Assembly (NCBI RefSeq): GCF_000633395.1
Contig: NZ_AYMU01000026.1
Span: 1-45,937 of the forward strand
DNA: 45,937 nucleotides
Reading direction: 5' to 3'
Source of the DNA: Pseudomonas sp. PH1b
GTDB taxonomy: Bacteria > Pseudomonadota > Gammaproteobacteria > Pseudomonadales > Pseudomonadaceae
The notes below the pieces were generated by a model, which saw nothing but the letters and a program-made list of their open reading frames with translations, was not told the DNA's origin and did not search any database. The position numbers and the translations under genes were made by a program. Shown piece after piece: positions 17,775 through 25,643 of the stretch (position 1 is the stretch's first letter; every line of letters starts with the position of its first letter).

Positions 17775-18845
17775 ATGACGACCCATAGCAAGCAGAAAAT
17801 TGCCGTCGCCGTGGCGACGGTGGCGGCCCTCGGCGTGCTGGCCTACCTGGTAGCCCCGGGCCTGTTCGGCCGCGCCAGCGAGCAGAGCACCAACGATGCC
17901 TTTATCGCTGCCGACTACACCCTGGTGGCGCCGCGGGTAGCGGGCTTCATCAAGGAGGTGCTGGTGGAGGACAACCAGCAGGTCAAGGCCGGGCAGTTGC
18001 TGGCGTTGATCGATGACCGCGACCTGCGGGCCGCGGCCCAGGCGGCGGACGCCGAAACCCTGGTGGCCCAGGCCCAGTTGCAGAACGCCCGGGCGACCCT
18101 GGACCGGCAGAGCTCGGTGATCGCCCAGGCCCAGGCGGCGTTGGTGGCGGCCCGGGCCGAGATGGCCTTCGCCGAGCATGAGCTGAACCGCTACAACCAC
18201 CTGGCCGGTGTCGGCGCCGGCACGGTGCAGAATGCCCAGCAGGCCCGGACCCGTATCGACCAGGCCAGCGCCCAGGTGGCCACCGCCACGGCGGCCCTGG
18301 CGGCGGAGCGCAAGCAGGTGGAGATCCTCACTGCCCAGCGCGATGCGGCGCAAGGTGGTTTGAAGCGGGCCCAGGCGGCCCTGGAAATGGCCAGCTACGA
18401 GCTGTCCTACACCCGTATCGTCGCACCGGTCGATGGCATGGTCGGCGAGCGCGCCGTGCGAGTCGGTGCCTACGTCACCCCGGGCAGCAAGATCCTCGCC
18501 GTGGTGCCCTTGCAGCAGGCGTATGTCGTGGCCAATTTCCAGGAAACCCAGCTCACCGCCATGCATGCCGGACAAGCCGTTGAAGTGCGGGTCGACAGCC
18601 TGGGCGGCGAGACCCTGCATGGCCGGGTGGAAAGCCTGGCCCCGGCCACCGGAGTGACCTTCGCCGCGGTGAAGCCGGACAACGCCACGGGCAACTTCAC
18701 CAAGGTGGTGCAGCGCATCCCGGTGAAGATCCTCCTGGATCCGCATCAGCCCATGGCCGAGCGGTTGCGGGTGGGCATGTCGGTGGAAGCCAGCGTGGAC
18801 ACCCACAGCTCCGCCACCAGCGCCCGCGAGGTGACCCAGCGATGA
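17775..18845 (+). CDS. HlyD/EmrA-family membrane fusion protein
   Basis: This is the periplasmic adaptor between the MFS pump and the outer-membrane factor. The 356-residue product has one N-terminal transmembrane helix (about 8-26), a lipoyl half (APRVAGFIKEVLVEDNQQVKAG), an Ala/Gln-rich coiled coil (about 85-205), the second lipoyl half (TRIVAPVDGMVGERAVRVG) and a beta-barrel ending QRIPVKILLDP, characteristic of EmrA. ATG at 17775 with AAGG upstream is chosen; a TTG at 17754 overlapping the pump stop is the alternative. Its stop overlaps the next ATG in an ATGA. Confidence 0.9.
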   Translation: MTTHSKQKIAVAVATVAALGVLAYLVAPGLFGRASEQSTNDAFIAADYTLVAPRVAGFIKEVLVEDNQQVKAGQLLALIDDRDLRAAAQAADAETLVAQAQLQNARATLDRQSSVIAQAQAALVAARAEMAFAEHELNRYNHLAGVGAGTVQNAQQARTRIDQASAQVATATAALAAERKQVEILTAQRDAAQGGLKRAQAALEMASYELSYTRIVAPVDGMVGERAVRVGAYVTPGSKILAVVPLQQAYVVANFQETQLTAMHAGQAVEVRVDSLGGETLHGRVESLAPATGVTFAAVKPDNATGNFTKVVQRIPVKILLDPHQPMAERLRVGMSVEASVDTHSSATSAREVTQR

Positions 18846-20464
18846 GCCGCGAACGAAGCCCTGCTCTACCTGGGCAAGCGCCGCGAATGCACGACCGTTT
18901 GGCGCAGGGGGGCACAGCAACCCCACAATCGCTCGGCGCGGTTGCCCAGGGCCGCCGCGAAGGCCGCCTTGCGAGTGCTACGCACTCGAACCGAAGCAAG
19001 CTCCCTCGCCACCGGTCCATCCGTCATGCGTTGCAGGTGCTGAGTCTGTTGTCCCTTGGCGCGTGCAGTGTGGGGCCGGATTTTCAGCACCCCGAGGCGA
19101 CTCAGGTTGCGGCTTGGGCAACCCCGCAGCGCGCTGCCGCCAGTCAGGCGGTGGACAAGGCGATGCAGGAGCGTTGGTGGGAGGTGTTCCACGACCCGCA
19201 GCTGTCGGCCCTGAGCCAGCGTGCCTTGACCGACAACCTGGATCTGCAACTGGCCACCAGCCGGCTGCAGCAGAGCCGTGCGGCACGTCAGGTGATCACT
19301 GCCCAGCAATACCCGAGCACGTCGGCCACGGGGGGCTACGGGCGCAAGCGCAACAGTGCCGAGGGCTTGAACGACCCTTCGGGAAACAATGGCAAGTCGG
19401 CCTTCAATCTCTGGGAAGCAGGCTTTTCCGCTTCCTGGGAGCTGGATTTCTGGGGCCGTGTGCGGCGGGAAACCGAAGCCGCCGACGCTCGTCTGGAAGT
19501 GGCGGAAAACGATCGCCGCGGGGTGCTGCTGGCGGTTCTCGCAGAGACCGCCCAGGACTATATCCAACTGCGTGGCGTGCAGAGCACCCGGGCGGTCACC
19601 GAGCAGAACCTGGAGGTGGCGCGCCACAGCCTGAAACTCTCGCAACTGCGCCTGGCCGATGGCGTGGCCACCGACCTGGACGTGGCGGAAGCCGCGGCCC
19701 AGGTCGCCACCATCGAGGCCCGTCTGCCGGAGCTGCAGCAGCGTCAGGCGCAATTGATCAATGCCTTGAGCCTGCTGCTGGGGGAGCCGCCCCAGGCCCT
19801 GCACCAGGAACTGGCCAGCGACGCCCCGGTGCCGCAACCACCGACCCAGGTGGCCATCGGCCTGCCTTCGCAACTGGCGGAGCGTCGCCCGGACATTCGC
19901 CAGGCCGAAGCGCAGCTGCACATGGCGACCGCCAACATCGGCGTGGCCAAGGGCGATTTCTATCCACGCATCACCCTGTCCGGCAACTTCGGTTCCCAGG
20001 CCCTGCAACTGGCGGATTTCGGCTCCTGGAGCTCCCGCCAGTTCGGCATCGGCCCGCAGTTCAGCCTGCCGCTGTTCGACGGTGGCCGCCTGCGCGGCGT
20101 GCTGCACCTGCGCGAGGCCCAGCAGCAAGAGGCGGCGGTGGTCTATCAGCAGACCGTGCTCCGGGCCTGGCATGAGATCGACGACCAACTGACCCGCTAC
20201 AACGCCAGCCAACTGCGTCGCGACAGCCTCGCCGAAGCGGTGCGGCAGAACCAGATCGCCTTGCGCACCGCCCAGCAGCAATACGTGGAAGGGGTGGTGG
20301 ACTTCGTCAACGTGCTGACAGTGCAGGGCGCCTTGCTGACCACCCAGGAACAACTGGTGGACAGTTCGGCCGGCGTGTCCCTGGCCATGGTCGGTTTGTA
20401 CAAGGCCCTGGGGGGCGGCTGGGAGTCGGTGTATCCGTTGCAGGCGCCAACTCCGGCGAGCTGA
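18842..20464 (+). CDS. Outer-membrane factor lipoprotein (NodT/OprM type) with an unusual 74-residue N-terminal extension
   Basis: This is the outer-membrane channel of the MFS efflux unit. The mature part is a normal NodT-family protein: two OEP repeats with motifs WWEVFHDPQLSAL, SWELDFWGRVRRE and ERRPDIRQAEAQL. ATG at 18842 overlaps the HlyD stop (ATGA) and has GAGGTGA 7 bp upstream. From there, however, the lipobox Cys (LSLGAC) falls at residue 75 instead of about 20-25. The extra residues are encoded by REP-like DNA (18895-19015) holding an inverted repeat GCGAGTGCTACGCACTCG and the complement of GGCGAGGGAGCTTGCT. Either a long n-region is tolerated, or translation starts internally. The pump unit may be impaired; the rest of the frame is intact. 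Confidence 0.85.
   Translation: MSRERSPALPGQAPRMHDRLAQGGTATPQSLGAVAQGRREGRLASATHSNRSKLPRHRSIRHALQVLSLLSLGACSVGPDFQHPEATQVAAWATPQRAAASQAVDKAMQERWWEVFHDPQLSALSQRALTDNLDLQLATSRLQQSRAARQVITAQQYPSTSATGGYGRKRNSAEGLNDPSGNNGKSAFNLWEAGFSASWELDFWGRVRRETEAADARLEVAENDRRGVLLAVLAETAQDYIQLRGVQSTRAVTEQNLEVARHSLKLSQLRLADGVATDLDVAEAAAQVATIEARLPELQQRQAQLINALSLLLGEPPQALHQELASDAPVPQPPTQVAIGLPSQLAERRPDIRQAEAQLHMATANIGVAKGDFYPRITLSGNFGSQALQLADFGSWSSRQFGIGPQFSLPLFDGGRLRGVLHLREAQQQEAAVVYQQTVLRAWHEIDDQLTRYNASQLRRDSLAEAVRQNQIALRTAQQQYVEGVVDFVNVLTVQGALLTTQEQLVDSSAGVSLAMVGLYKALGGGWESVYPLQAPTPAS
18895..19015. repeat. REP-like insertion inside the start of the outer-membrane factor gene
   Basis: The segment contains the hairpin GCGAGTGCTACGCACTCG (about 18971-18988) and, on the minus strand, GGCGAGGGAGCTTGCTTCGG, a motif frequent in Pseudomonas intergenic repeats. 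It encodes low-complexity residues that do not belong to the NodT family. Limits are approximate, and this is a different repeat family from the GTAGGAGC elements. Confidence 0.55.
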
Positions 20465-20473
20465 ATCGGCCTT

Positions 20474-20519
20474 TTGCCTGGCGATGGAAAAAAGTGTAAT
20501 GATAATTGCTCTCAATCAT
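20474..20519 (+). promoter_or_regulatory. Promoter with Fur box before the ECF sigma gene
   Basis: A -35 TTGCCT (20474-20479), 17-bp spacer and -10 TAATGA (20497-20502) overlap GATAATTGCTCTCAATCAT (20501-20519), close to the 19-bp Fur consensus GATAATGATAATCATTATC. Iron-loaded Fur would block this promoter. Its position decides the start below: codons upstream of 20536 would lie in the operator. Confidence 0.8.
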
Positions 20520-20535
20520 GTGCACGGTTCCATTC

Positions 20536-21045
20536 ATGGAAGCAACGACTGACGGCAACGAGCAATTGCATCGCCTTTATCGCGATCATCATGGCTGGCT
20601 CCAGGGGTGGCTGCGCAAGCGCCTGGGGGATCGTGAACATGCCGCGGATGTGGCGCAGGACACCTTCCTGCGCCTGTTGCTGTCCGGACGTTTCCCCGGG
20701 CAGCAGGAAAGCCGCAGCTACCTGGCCCAGATCGCCCGCAACCTGGTGATCGACCAATGGCGCCGGGCGCGGATCGAACGCGCCTACCTGGAAAGCATCG
20801 CCCACCTGCCCGAACCCCAGACCCTTTCCCTGGAAAGCCGTGCGTTGATCATCGAAACCCTGATGCAGATCGACGCCATGCTCGACGGCATGCCGGAAAG
20901 GGTCCGCCAGGCGTTTGTCATGTCGCAGTTCGAAGGCCTGAGCTACGCGCAGATCGCCGAGCGCCTGGGCGTGACCGTCAGCTCCGTGCAGAAGTACATG
21001 ATCCGCGCCATCCAGGCCTGCTACCGGGTGGTCTACGAACAATGA
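20536..21045 (+). CDS. FecI-type ECF sigma factor
   Basis: This extracytoplasmic-function sigma factor directs RNA polymerase to the receptor promoter when its FecR partner signals that the receptor is loaded. The product has 169 residues. Sigma region 2 (LYRDHHGWLQGWL...DVAQDTFLRLL) lies at about 10-80 and region 4 (PERVRQAFVMSQFEGLSYAQIAERLGV) at about 110-160. ATG at 20536 is chosen because the longer starts at 20506 and 20518 lie inside the Fur box. Its TGA overlaps the FecR ATG. It is iron-repressed by position. FecI-like sigma factors of this kind control siderophore uptake in Pseudomonas. Confidence 0.92.
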   Translation: MEATTDGNEQLHRLYRDHHGWLQGWLRKRLGDREHAADVAQDTFLRLLLSGRFPGQQESRSYLAQIARNLVIDQWRRARIERAYLESIAHLPEPQTLSLESRALIIETLMQIDAMLDGMPERVRQAFVMSQFEGLSYAQIAERLGVTVSSVQKYMIRAIQACYRVVYEQ

Positions 21046-21995
21046 GCGCGCATCAGGCGCCCATCGCGCCGGCGATTGTCGAGCAAGCCAGCGAATGGCT
21101 GATGCTGCACTGGGGCGGTGCCCTGGACGATCAGCAACAAGCGGACTTTGCCCGTTGGCAGGATGCCGACCCCGAGCATCGGCGGGCCTGGCAACGCCTG
21201 CAACAACTGCAACAGACCCTGGGTGGCGTCCCGGCCCATAGCGCCCGGGCGGTCCTGGCCCAGGCCCCGGACCGGCAACGGCGTGCGGCACTCAAGCTGC
21301 TGGGCTTGCTGCTGGTGGCCGGTGGCAGCGGCTACCTGGTGCAAGGCAGCCAGCCCTGGCGCGCGGCGTTCGCCGAACAGCGCACCGCCACCGGGGAGAT
21401 CCGCCACCTGACCCTGAGCGACGGCAGCCGCCTGGACCTCAACAGCGGCAGCGCCGTCGACCTGCTGTACAGCGCCAGTGAACGGCGCATTCGCCTGATC
21501 CAGGGCGAGATCCTGCTGAGCAGCGGGCATGACTCGTCGCGTCCGTTGATCGTGGAAACCGCTGCCGGCGAGATCCAGGCCCTGGGCACGCGCTTTGCGG
21601 TGCGAGACATGGACGGCGGCACCCGGGTCGACCTTTACGAAGGTGCTCTGCGCATCAGCCCGCGGCATGTACCAGCGGTGCAGATCGGTGCCGGCCAGCG
21701 CCTGTGGTTCAGTGCTGGCCAGATCGCGTCCAGCCAGCCCGCCGAAGTCAACGCCAGCAGTTGGAGCCAGGGCCGGCTGATTGCCGAGCGCCAGCCCCTG
21801 GGGCAGTTCATCGCCGAACTGGCGCGCTATCGTCCCGGCGTGCTGCGCTGTGACGAGGCCGTGGCCGGACTGTTGCTGACCGGTGTGTTTCCCCTCGATG
21901 ACAGCGATGCGGTGCTCGCTGCCCTGGAGCGTTCGCTGCCGGTGCAAGCCCACGCCGTGACCCGGTATTGGGTCACCCTCAAGCCCCGCGGTTGA
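21042..21995 (+). CDS. FecR-type anti-sigma / signal-transducing membrane protein
   Basis: This inner-membrane regulator passes the signal from the receptor's STN domain to the FecI-type sigma factor. The product has 317 residues: an N-terminal cytoplasmic domain with the DUF4880-like motif EQASEWLMLHWGGALDDQQQADFARW (about 10-36), one transmembrane helix (about 84-102, LLGLLLVAGGSGYLV), a FecR domain (TLSDGSRLDLNSGSAVDL ... LIQGEILLSS) and a C-terminal STN-like interaction region. ATG at 21042 overlaps the sigma stop (ATGA), so earlier in-frame starts are rejected. Confidence 0.92.
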   Translation: MSAHQAPIAPAIVEQASEWLMLHWGGALDDQQQADFARWQDADPEHRRAWQRLQQLQQTLGGVPAHSARAVLAQAPDRQRRAALKLLGLLLVAGGSGYLVQGSQPWRAAFAEQRTATGEIRHLTLSDGSRLDLNSGSAVDLLYSASERRIRLIQGEILLSSGHDSSRPLIVETAAGEIQALGTRFAVRDMDGGTRVDLYEGALRISPRHVPAVQIGAGQRLWFSAGQIASSQPAEVNASSWSQGRLIAERQPLGQFIAELARYRPGVLRCDEAVAGLLLTGVFPLDDSDAVLAALERSLPVQAHAVTRYWVTLKPRG

Positions 21996-22086
21996 TTTTT
22001 TTGCACCGAGCCTTGTCGGTTCTGGCGAGTTGTCCGGGATACCTCATGAAAGCCGATCAAGACGCATTCTCATGGGGAGTTCCGGA

Positions 22087-24552
22087 ATGCCTTACCACGC
22101 GACACCATCCACTCAGACCTTGAGCGCCGCCGTGCGCCGGGGCGTATTCCTCGGCCTGCTGGCAATGGCGCCGGTGGTGCCGCAGCTGGCCCTGGCCGAC
22201 AGCCGCCAGCAGGACCAGGCGCGTCAGTACGACATTGGCGCCGGTAGCCTTGACCAGGTCCTGAACCGTTTCGCCAGCGCCGCAGGCATTCTCCTGGCCG
22301 TCGACGCGCAGCTCACCGCCGGCAAACACAGCGCCGGTCTGCAGGGGCGTTACGAGGTGGACCAAGGGTTGCAGCAGGTGTTGCGTGGCACCGGCCTGCA
22401 GGCCGTGGGGTCGGGTACCCACTGGGGATTGCAGGCGGTGCCGCAGGACGGTTCGCTGCAACTGGAAACCACCCGGATCGGTGCGGCCCAGGCCGAGGAA
22501 AACGCCTGGGGGCCGGTGGATGGCATCGTCGCCAAGCGCAGTGCCACCGGCAGCAAGACCGATGCGGCGCTGGTGGAAATTCCCCAGACCATCAACGTGG
22601 TCACCGCCGCCGAAGTCAGGGCCCGTGGTGCCCAGAGCGTCACCGAGGCGCTGCGCTATACCCCGGGCATGACGGGCGGCGGCTTCGCCGATCGGGTACG
22701 GATCTTCGATGAGCCCACCTCACGCGGTTTTGCGCCGACCCCGCTGTACCTGGACGGTCTGCACCTGCCCTATGGCGGCGGCAGCACCGGTGGCGCGCTG
22801 CAGATCGAGCCCTATTCCCTGGAGCGCATCGAAGTGCTCAAGGGGCCGGCCTCGGTGCTGTACGGGCAGAACCAGCCGGGCGGCATCGTCAACATGGTCA
22901 GCAAGCGTCCCACCGCCACCCCTGTGCACCAGTTGGTGCTGGAAGCCGGCAGCTACGATCACAAGAGCGTGGCCCTGGACCTGGGCGGCCCGCTGGATGA
23001 TCAGGGTGAGTTCCTCTATCGCCTGACCGGACGCGCCAGCGACAGCCAGGCCGAGATCGATTATGTGCAGGAGAAGCGCCAGTTCATCGCCCCCAGCCTC
23101 ACCTGGAAGCCCAACGACGACACCAGCCTGACCCTGTTCGCTCAGTACCAGAAAGACAACGACGTGCCCGAGGCCCAGGGCCTGCCCAGCGTGGGCACGG
23201 TGTTCGCCAACCCCAACGGCAAGATCGACCGCGACCTGTTTCTCGGCGAGCCGGGAGTCAACGCCTATGACCGTGACCAGTTCGTCCTTGGCTACGAATT
23301 CTCCCACCGCCTGAACGATGTCTGGACCCTGAAGCAGAACGCCCGCTACGCCGATGTCGACGACCACTACCGGGCACCGCTGCATGGTTACGAGTTCGTC
23401 GCCAACCCTCTGACCGGGGTCAAGGACCAGCGCTACATGACCCGCTTTGGCGTGGACTGGAAACAGCACAACAAGGTCTATGGCGTGGATAACATCGCCC
23501 AGGCGCAGTTCGACACCGGCGCCCTGAGCCATACCTTGCTGATGGGCCTGGACTACTACCATTTCAATTCCAAGTTCAATGGCCAGTACGATCGCAATCC
23601 GCCGATCATCGACATGTTCACCCCGACCTATGGCCAGTCGCCGAACTTCGGCGGTCCGCACCGCTGGGACAACACCATTATCCAGACCGGCCTGTACCTG
23701 CAGGACCAGATCAAGCTCGACCAATGGGTGCTGGTGCTGGGTGGACGCTACGACTGGGCCGAGACCGACAACAAGACCCCCTTGGGAGGCACCCATACCA
23801 ACAGCAAGGATGAGGCCTTCACCGGGCGGGCGGGGCTGGTGTACCTGTTCGACAATGGCTTGGCGCCCTTTGTCAGCTACTCCGAATCCTTCCTGCCGCT
23901 CAGCGGCACCAGTTACGGCGGCAGCCCGTTCGACCCTTCCACCGGCAAGCAGTACGAAGCCGGGGTGAAGTACCAGCCGCCGGGGCAGAACAGTTTTATC
24001 CAGGTATCGGCCTACCAGCTGGACCAGGAAAATATCCTCACCACCGACCTGGCCAACCCCGGGTTCAACGGCCAGAGCGGAGCGATCCGCTCCCGGGGCA
24101 TCGAGGTGGAGGCCAAGGCCAGCCTCAGCGAGTCCCTGGACGTGATTGCCTCGGCGTCGCGCAACGACATCAAGTACACCAAGGACAATGATGGCCGCGA
24201 AGGCCGTCACCCGGCGGGCATGCCGCCATTGACCGCAGCGCTCTGGGCCAACTACACGATCCTCGGCGATTCGCCGCTGGCGGGCCTGGGCGCCGGCCTT
24301 GGTGCCCGTTATGTGCGCAGCAGCCTGGGCACCGACTACGACGGAGCGTTCCATATCCCGTCCTATACCGTGCTCGATGCCAGCCTGACCTACGACCTGG
24401 GCCAATCGCCGTTGCAGTTCAAGGGCGTGAAACTGGCGCTGAACGTGAAGAACCTCGAGGACAAGACCTACGTGGCCAACTGCACCAGCATCTGGGACTG
24501 CTACTACGGCGATGGGCGGACGGTGGTCTCCAGCCTGACCTACGACTGGTAG
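22087..24552 (+). CDS. TonB-dependent siderophore receptor with STN signalling domain (FhuA/FoxA-like)
   Basis: This outer-membrane receptor imports a ferric siderophore using TonB energy and signals through FecR/FecI. The 821-residue preprotein has a signal peptide ending LALA, an STN domain (about residues 35-115, YDIGAGSLDQVLNRFASAAG), a plug (IPQTINVVTAAEV ... RIEVLKGPASVLYGQNQPGGIVN) and a 22-strand barrel ending in aromatic W (SSLTYDW). The Cys pair NCTSIWDCYYG near the end is typical of ferrichrome/ferrioxamine receptors. ATG at 22087 has GGGGAG upstream; ATG at 22072 is less likely. A 91-bp gap after fecR may hold its FecI-type promoter. The exact siderophore is not predictable. Confidence 0.92.
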   Translation: MPYHATPSTQTLSAAVRRGVFLGLLAMAPVVPQLALADSRQQDQARQYDIGAGSLDQVLNRFASAAGILLAVDAQLTAGKHSAGLQGRYEVDQGLQQVLRGTGLQAVGSGTHWGLQAVPQDGSLQLETTRIGAAQAEENAWGPVDGIVAKRSATGSKTDAALVEIPQTINVVTAAEVRARGAQSVTEALRYTPGMTGGGFADRVRIFDEPTSRGFAPTPLYLDGLHLPYGGGSTGGALQIEPYSLERIEVLKGPASVLYGQNQPGGIVNMVSKRPTATPVHQLVLEAGSYDHKSVALDLGGPLDDQGEFLYRLTGRASDSQAEIDYVQEKRQFIAPSLTWKPNDDTSLTLFAQYQKDNDVPEAQGLPSVGTVFANPNGKIDRDLFLGEPGVNAYDRDQFVLGYEFSHRLNDVWTLKQNARYADVDDHYRAPLHGYEFVANPLTGVKDQRYMTRFGVDWKQHNKVYGVDNIAQAQFDTGALSHTLLMGLDYYHFNSKFNGQYDRNPPIIDMFTPTYGQSPNFGGPHRWDNTIIQTGLYLQDQIKLDQWVLVLGGRYDWAETDNKTPLGGTHTNSKDEAFTGRAGLVYLFDNGLAPFVSYSESFLPLSGTSYGGSPFDPSTGKQYEAGVKYQPPGQNSFIQVSAYQLDQENILTTDLANPGFNGQSGAIRSRGIEVEAKASLSESLDVIASASRNDIKYTKDNDGREGRHPAGMPPLTAALWANYTILGDSPLAGLGAGLGARYVRSSLGTDYDGAFHIPSYTVLDASLTYDLGQSPLQFKGVKLALNVKNLEDKTYVANCTSIWDCYYGDGRTVVSSLTYDW

Positions 24553-24912
24553 GGGGGCGGCCGCCAGTTATCGCGCCTGCTGGCCGGCTCCCTGCGGGTG
24601 GGCACGCTGTTGGGGGGTGCCTGCAGCTTCTCGGTACTGGCGGCTCCGCGCATCCAGTGGGCGAGGGTTTCCCGTGGGCTCGGGGCGTTGCTCGTTGGGG
24701 CAGTGAGAGAGAATCGCTCCATCGGCCGGCGAACCGCTTCTCTGCGCGCGGGCTTGAGTCGTGAGGCGAGCCCCTTCTCCGGCGGCACGAAGGTTGATCC
24801 TGCTCCAGGCGGTGGTACTGAACGTCAAACCGCGCAGCCTGTTCTGCCTGGCTCAGGTGAAAGGATCCACCTGCCCCGGAGCCGATACCTTGAAGGTTTA
24901 CTGCAAAAGAGC
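24553..24912. other. GC-rich convergent gap with no recognised gene
   Basis: About 360 bp lie between the receptor end and the stop of the minus-strand DUF3142 gene. Short open frames exist on both strands, but none has a ribosome site or a recognisable protein, and their residues look like noise (Arg/Pro/Ser-rich). No U-tract terminator is visible. It could be a decayed gene fragment. Confidence 0.4.
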
Positions 24913-25641
24913 TCAGGGCTTGGCCGGCGGATTCTGCAGAAACACCACATAACCCTTGAACCACGGGCTGGCGCGCAACGACTCCGGCTCCTGCCATTCG
25001 CCGCCCTGGATCAGCCCGACCTTGTAAGGCAGGCCCATGCGGTCCAGGCGTGGCAGGTAGCGGGCGTAGTCGGGAATGCTGGTACGCCCCTGATAGGTCT
25101 GCACCACCACCTCATCGACCACCCCCTTGAGCTGGCCGATGGCTTGCGGGTCGGCGTTGCTGCCCCAGTCCATCAGGCCGGTGATGCTCAGGCGGTAGTG
25201 CGCCGGCAGGCGCCGGCGCAGGTCCTGCAGAAACTCCGCGTAGGAGGCAAGGTCGCGGGTGCTGCTGTCGAAGTCGATCTGGATCCCCACCACGGGATTG
25301 CCTGCGGCCTGCCAGCGCTGTACCTGGCCCAGCAACTGGCGATAGACGGTTTCCGGCCAGGCCAGGGTGTGGGCGCGGTACACCACCCAGACCTGCTCCT
25401 GGCTCAGGCGCGACACCGGCAGGCCCTGGGCAATGAGTTCGACGCCACGCGCCGGATGGCGCCGCGAGCGGCTGACCTGGCCCTGGAGGATGTACAGGGT
25501 CCTGGCCTGGGCCAGCACCGGCTGTGGCTTGACCCCGCTCCACAGCCAGAAGGCGTCGTGCTGCGCCGCATCAACTGCGGCGCTTGCCGGGGCTGCCCAG
25601 TACAGGCACAGCGGCAGCAGGCAACAGGCCAGGCGTTTCAC
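24913..25641 (-). CDS. DUF3142 secreted protein, TIM-barrel-like
   Basis: The function is unknown. The 242-residue preprotein has a signal peptide (VKRLACCLLPLCLYWAAPASA). The rest shows a regular run of short beta strands that reads like a TIM barrel: FWLWSG, TLYILQG, VWVVYRAH, VVGIQIDFDSST, LSITGLMDWG, DEVVVQTYQG, YKVGLIQGG and GYVVFLQN. Acidic residues at strand ends (IDFD, MDW) resemble glycoside hydrolase active sites, but catalysis is inference. Start is GTG at 25641, 2 bp after the stop of the upstream gene; longer frames overlap that gene. It is co-transcribed with the 732-residue protein at 25644. Confidence 0.8.
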   Translation of the reverse strand: MKRLACCLLPLCLYWAAPASAAVDAAQHDAFWLWSGVKPQPVLAQARTLYILQGQVSRSRRHPARGVELIAQGLPVSRLSQEQVWVVYRAHTLAWPETVYRQLLGQVQRWQAAGNPVVGIQIDFDSSTRDLASYAEFLQDLRRRLPAHYRLSITGLMDWGSNADPQAIGQLKGVVDEVVVQTYQGRTSIPDYARYLPRLDRMGLPYKVGLIQGGEWQEPESLRASPWFKGYVVFLQNPPAKP

Positions 25642-25643
25642 GC

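Noticed and set aside
24553..24912. Cobalamin-type riboswitch or terminator near the TonB receptor
   Set aside because: No B12-box core is readable on either strand, and the position is after, not before, the receptor.
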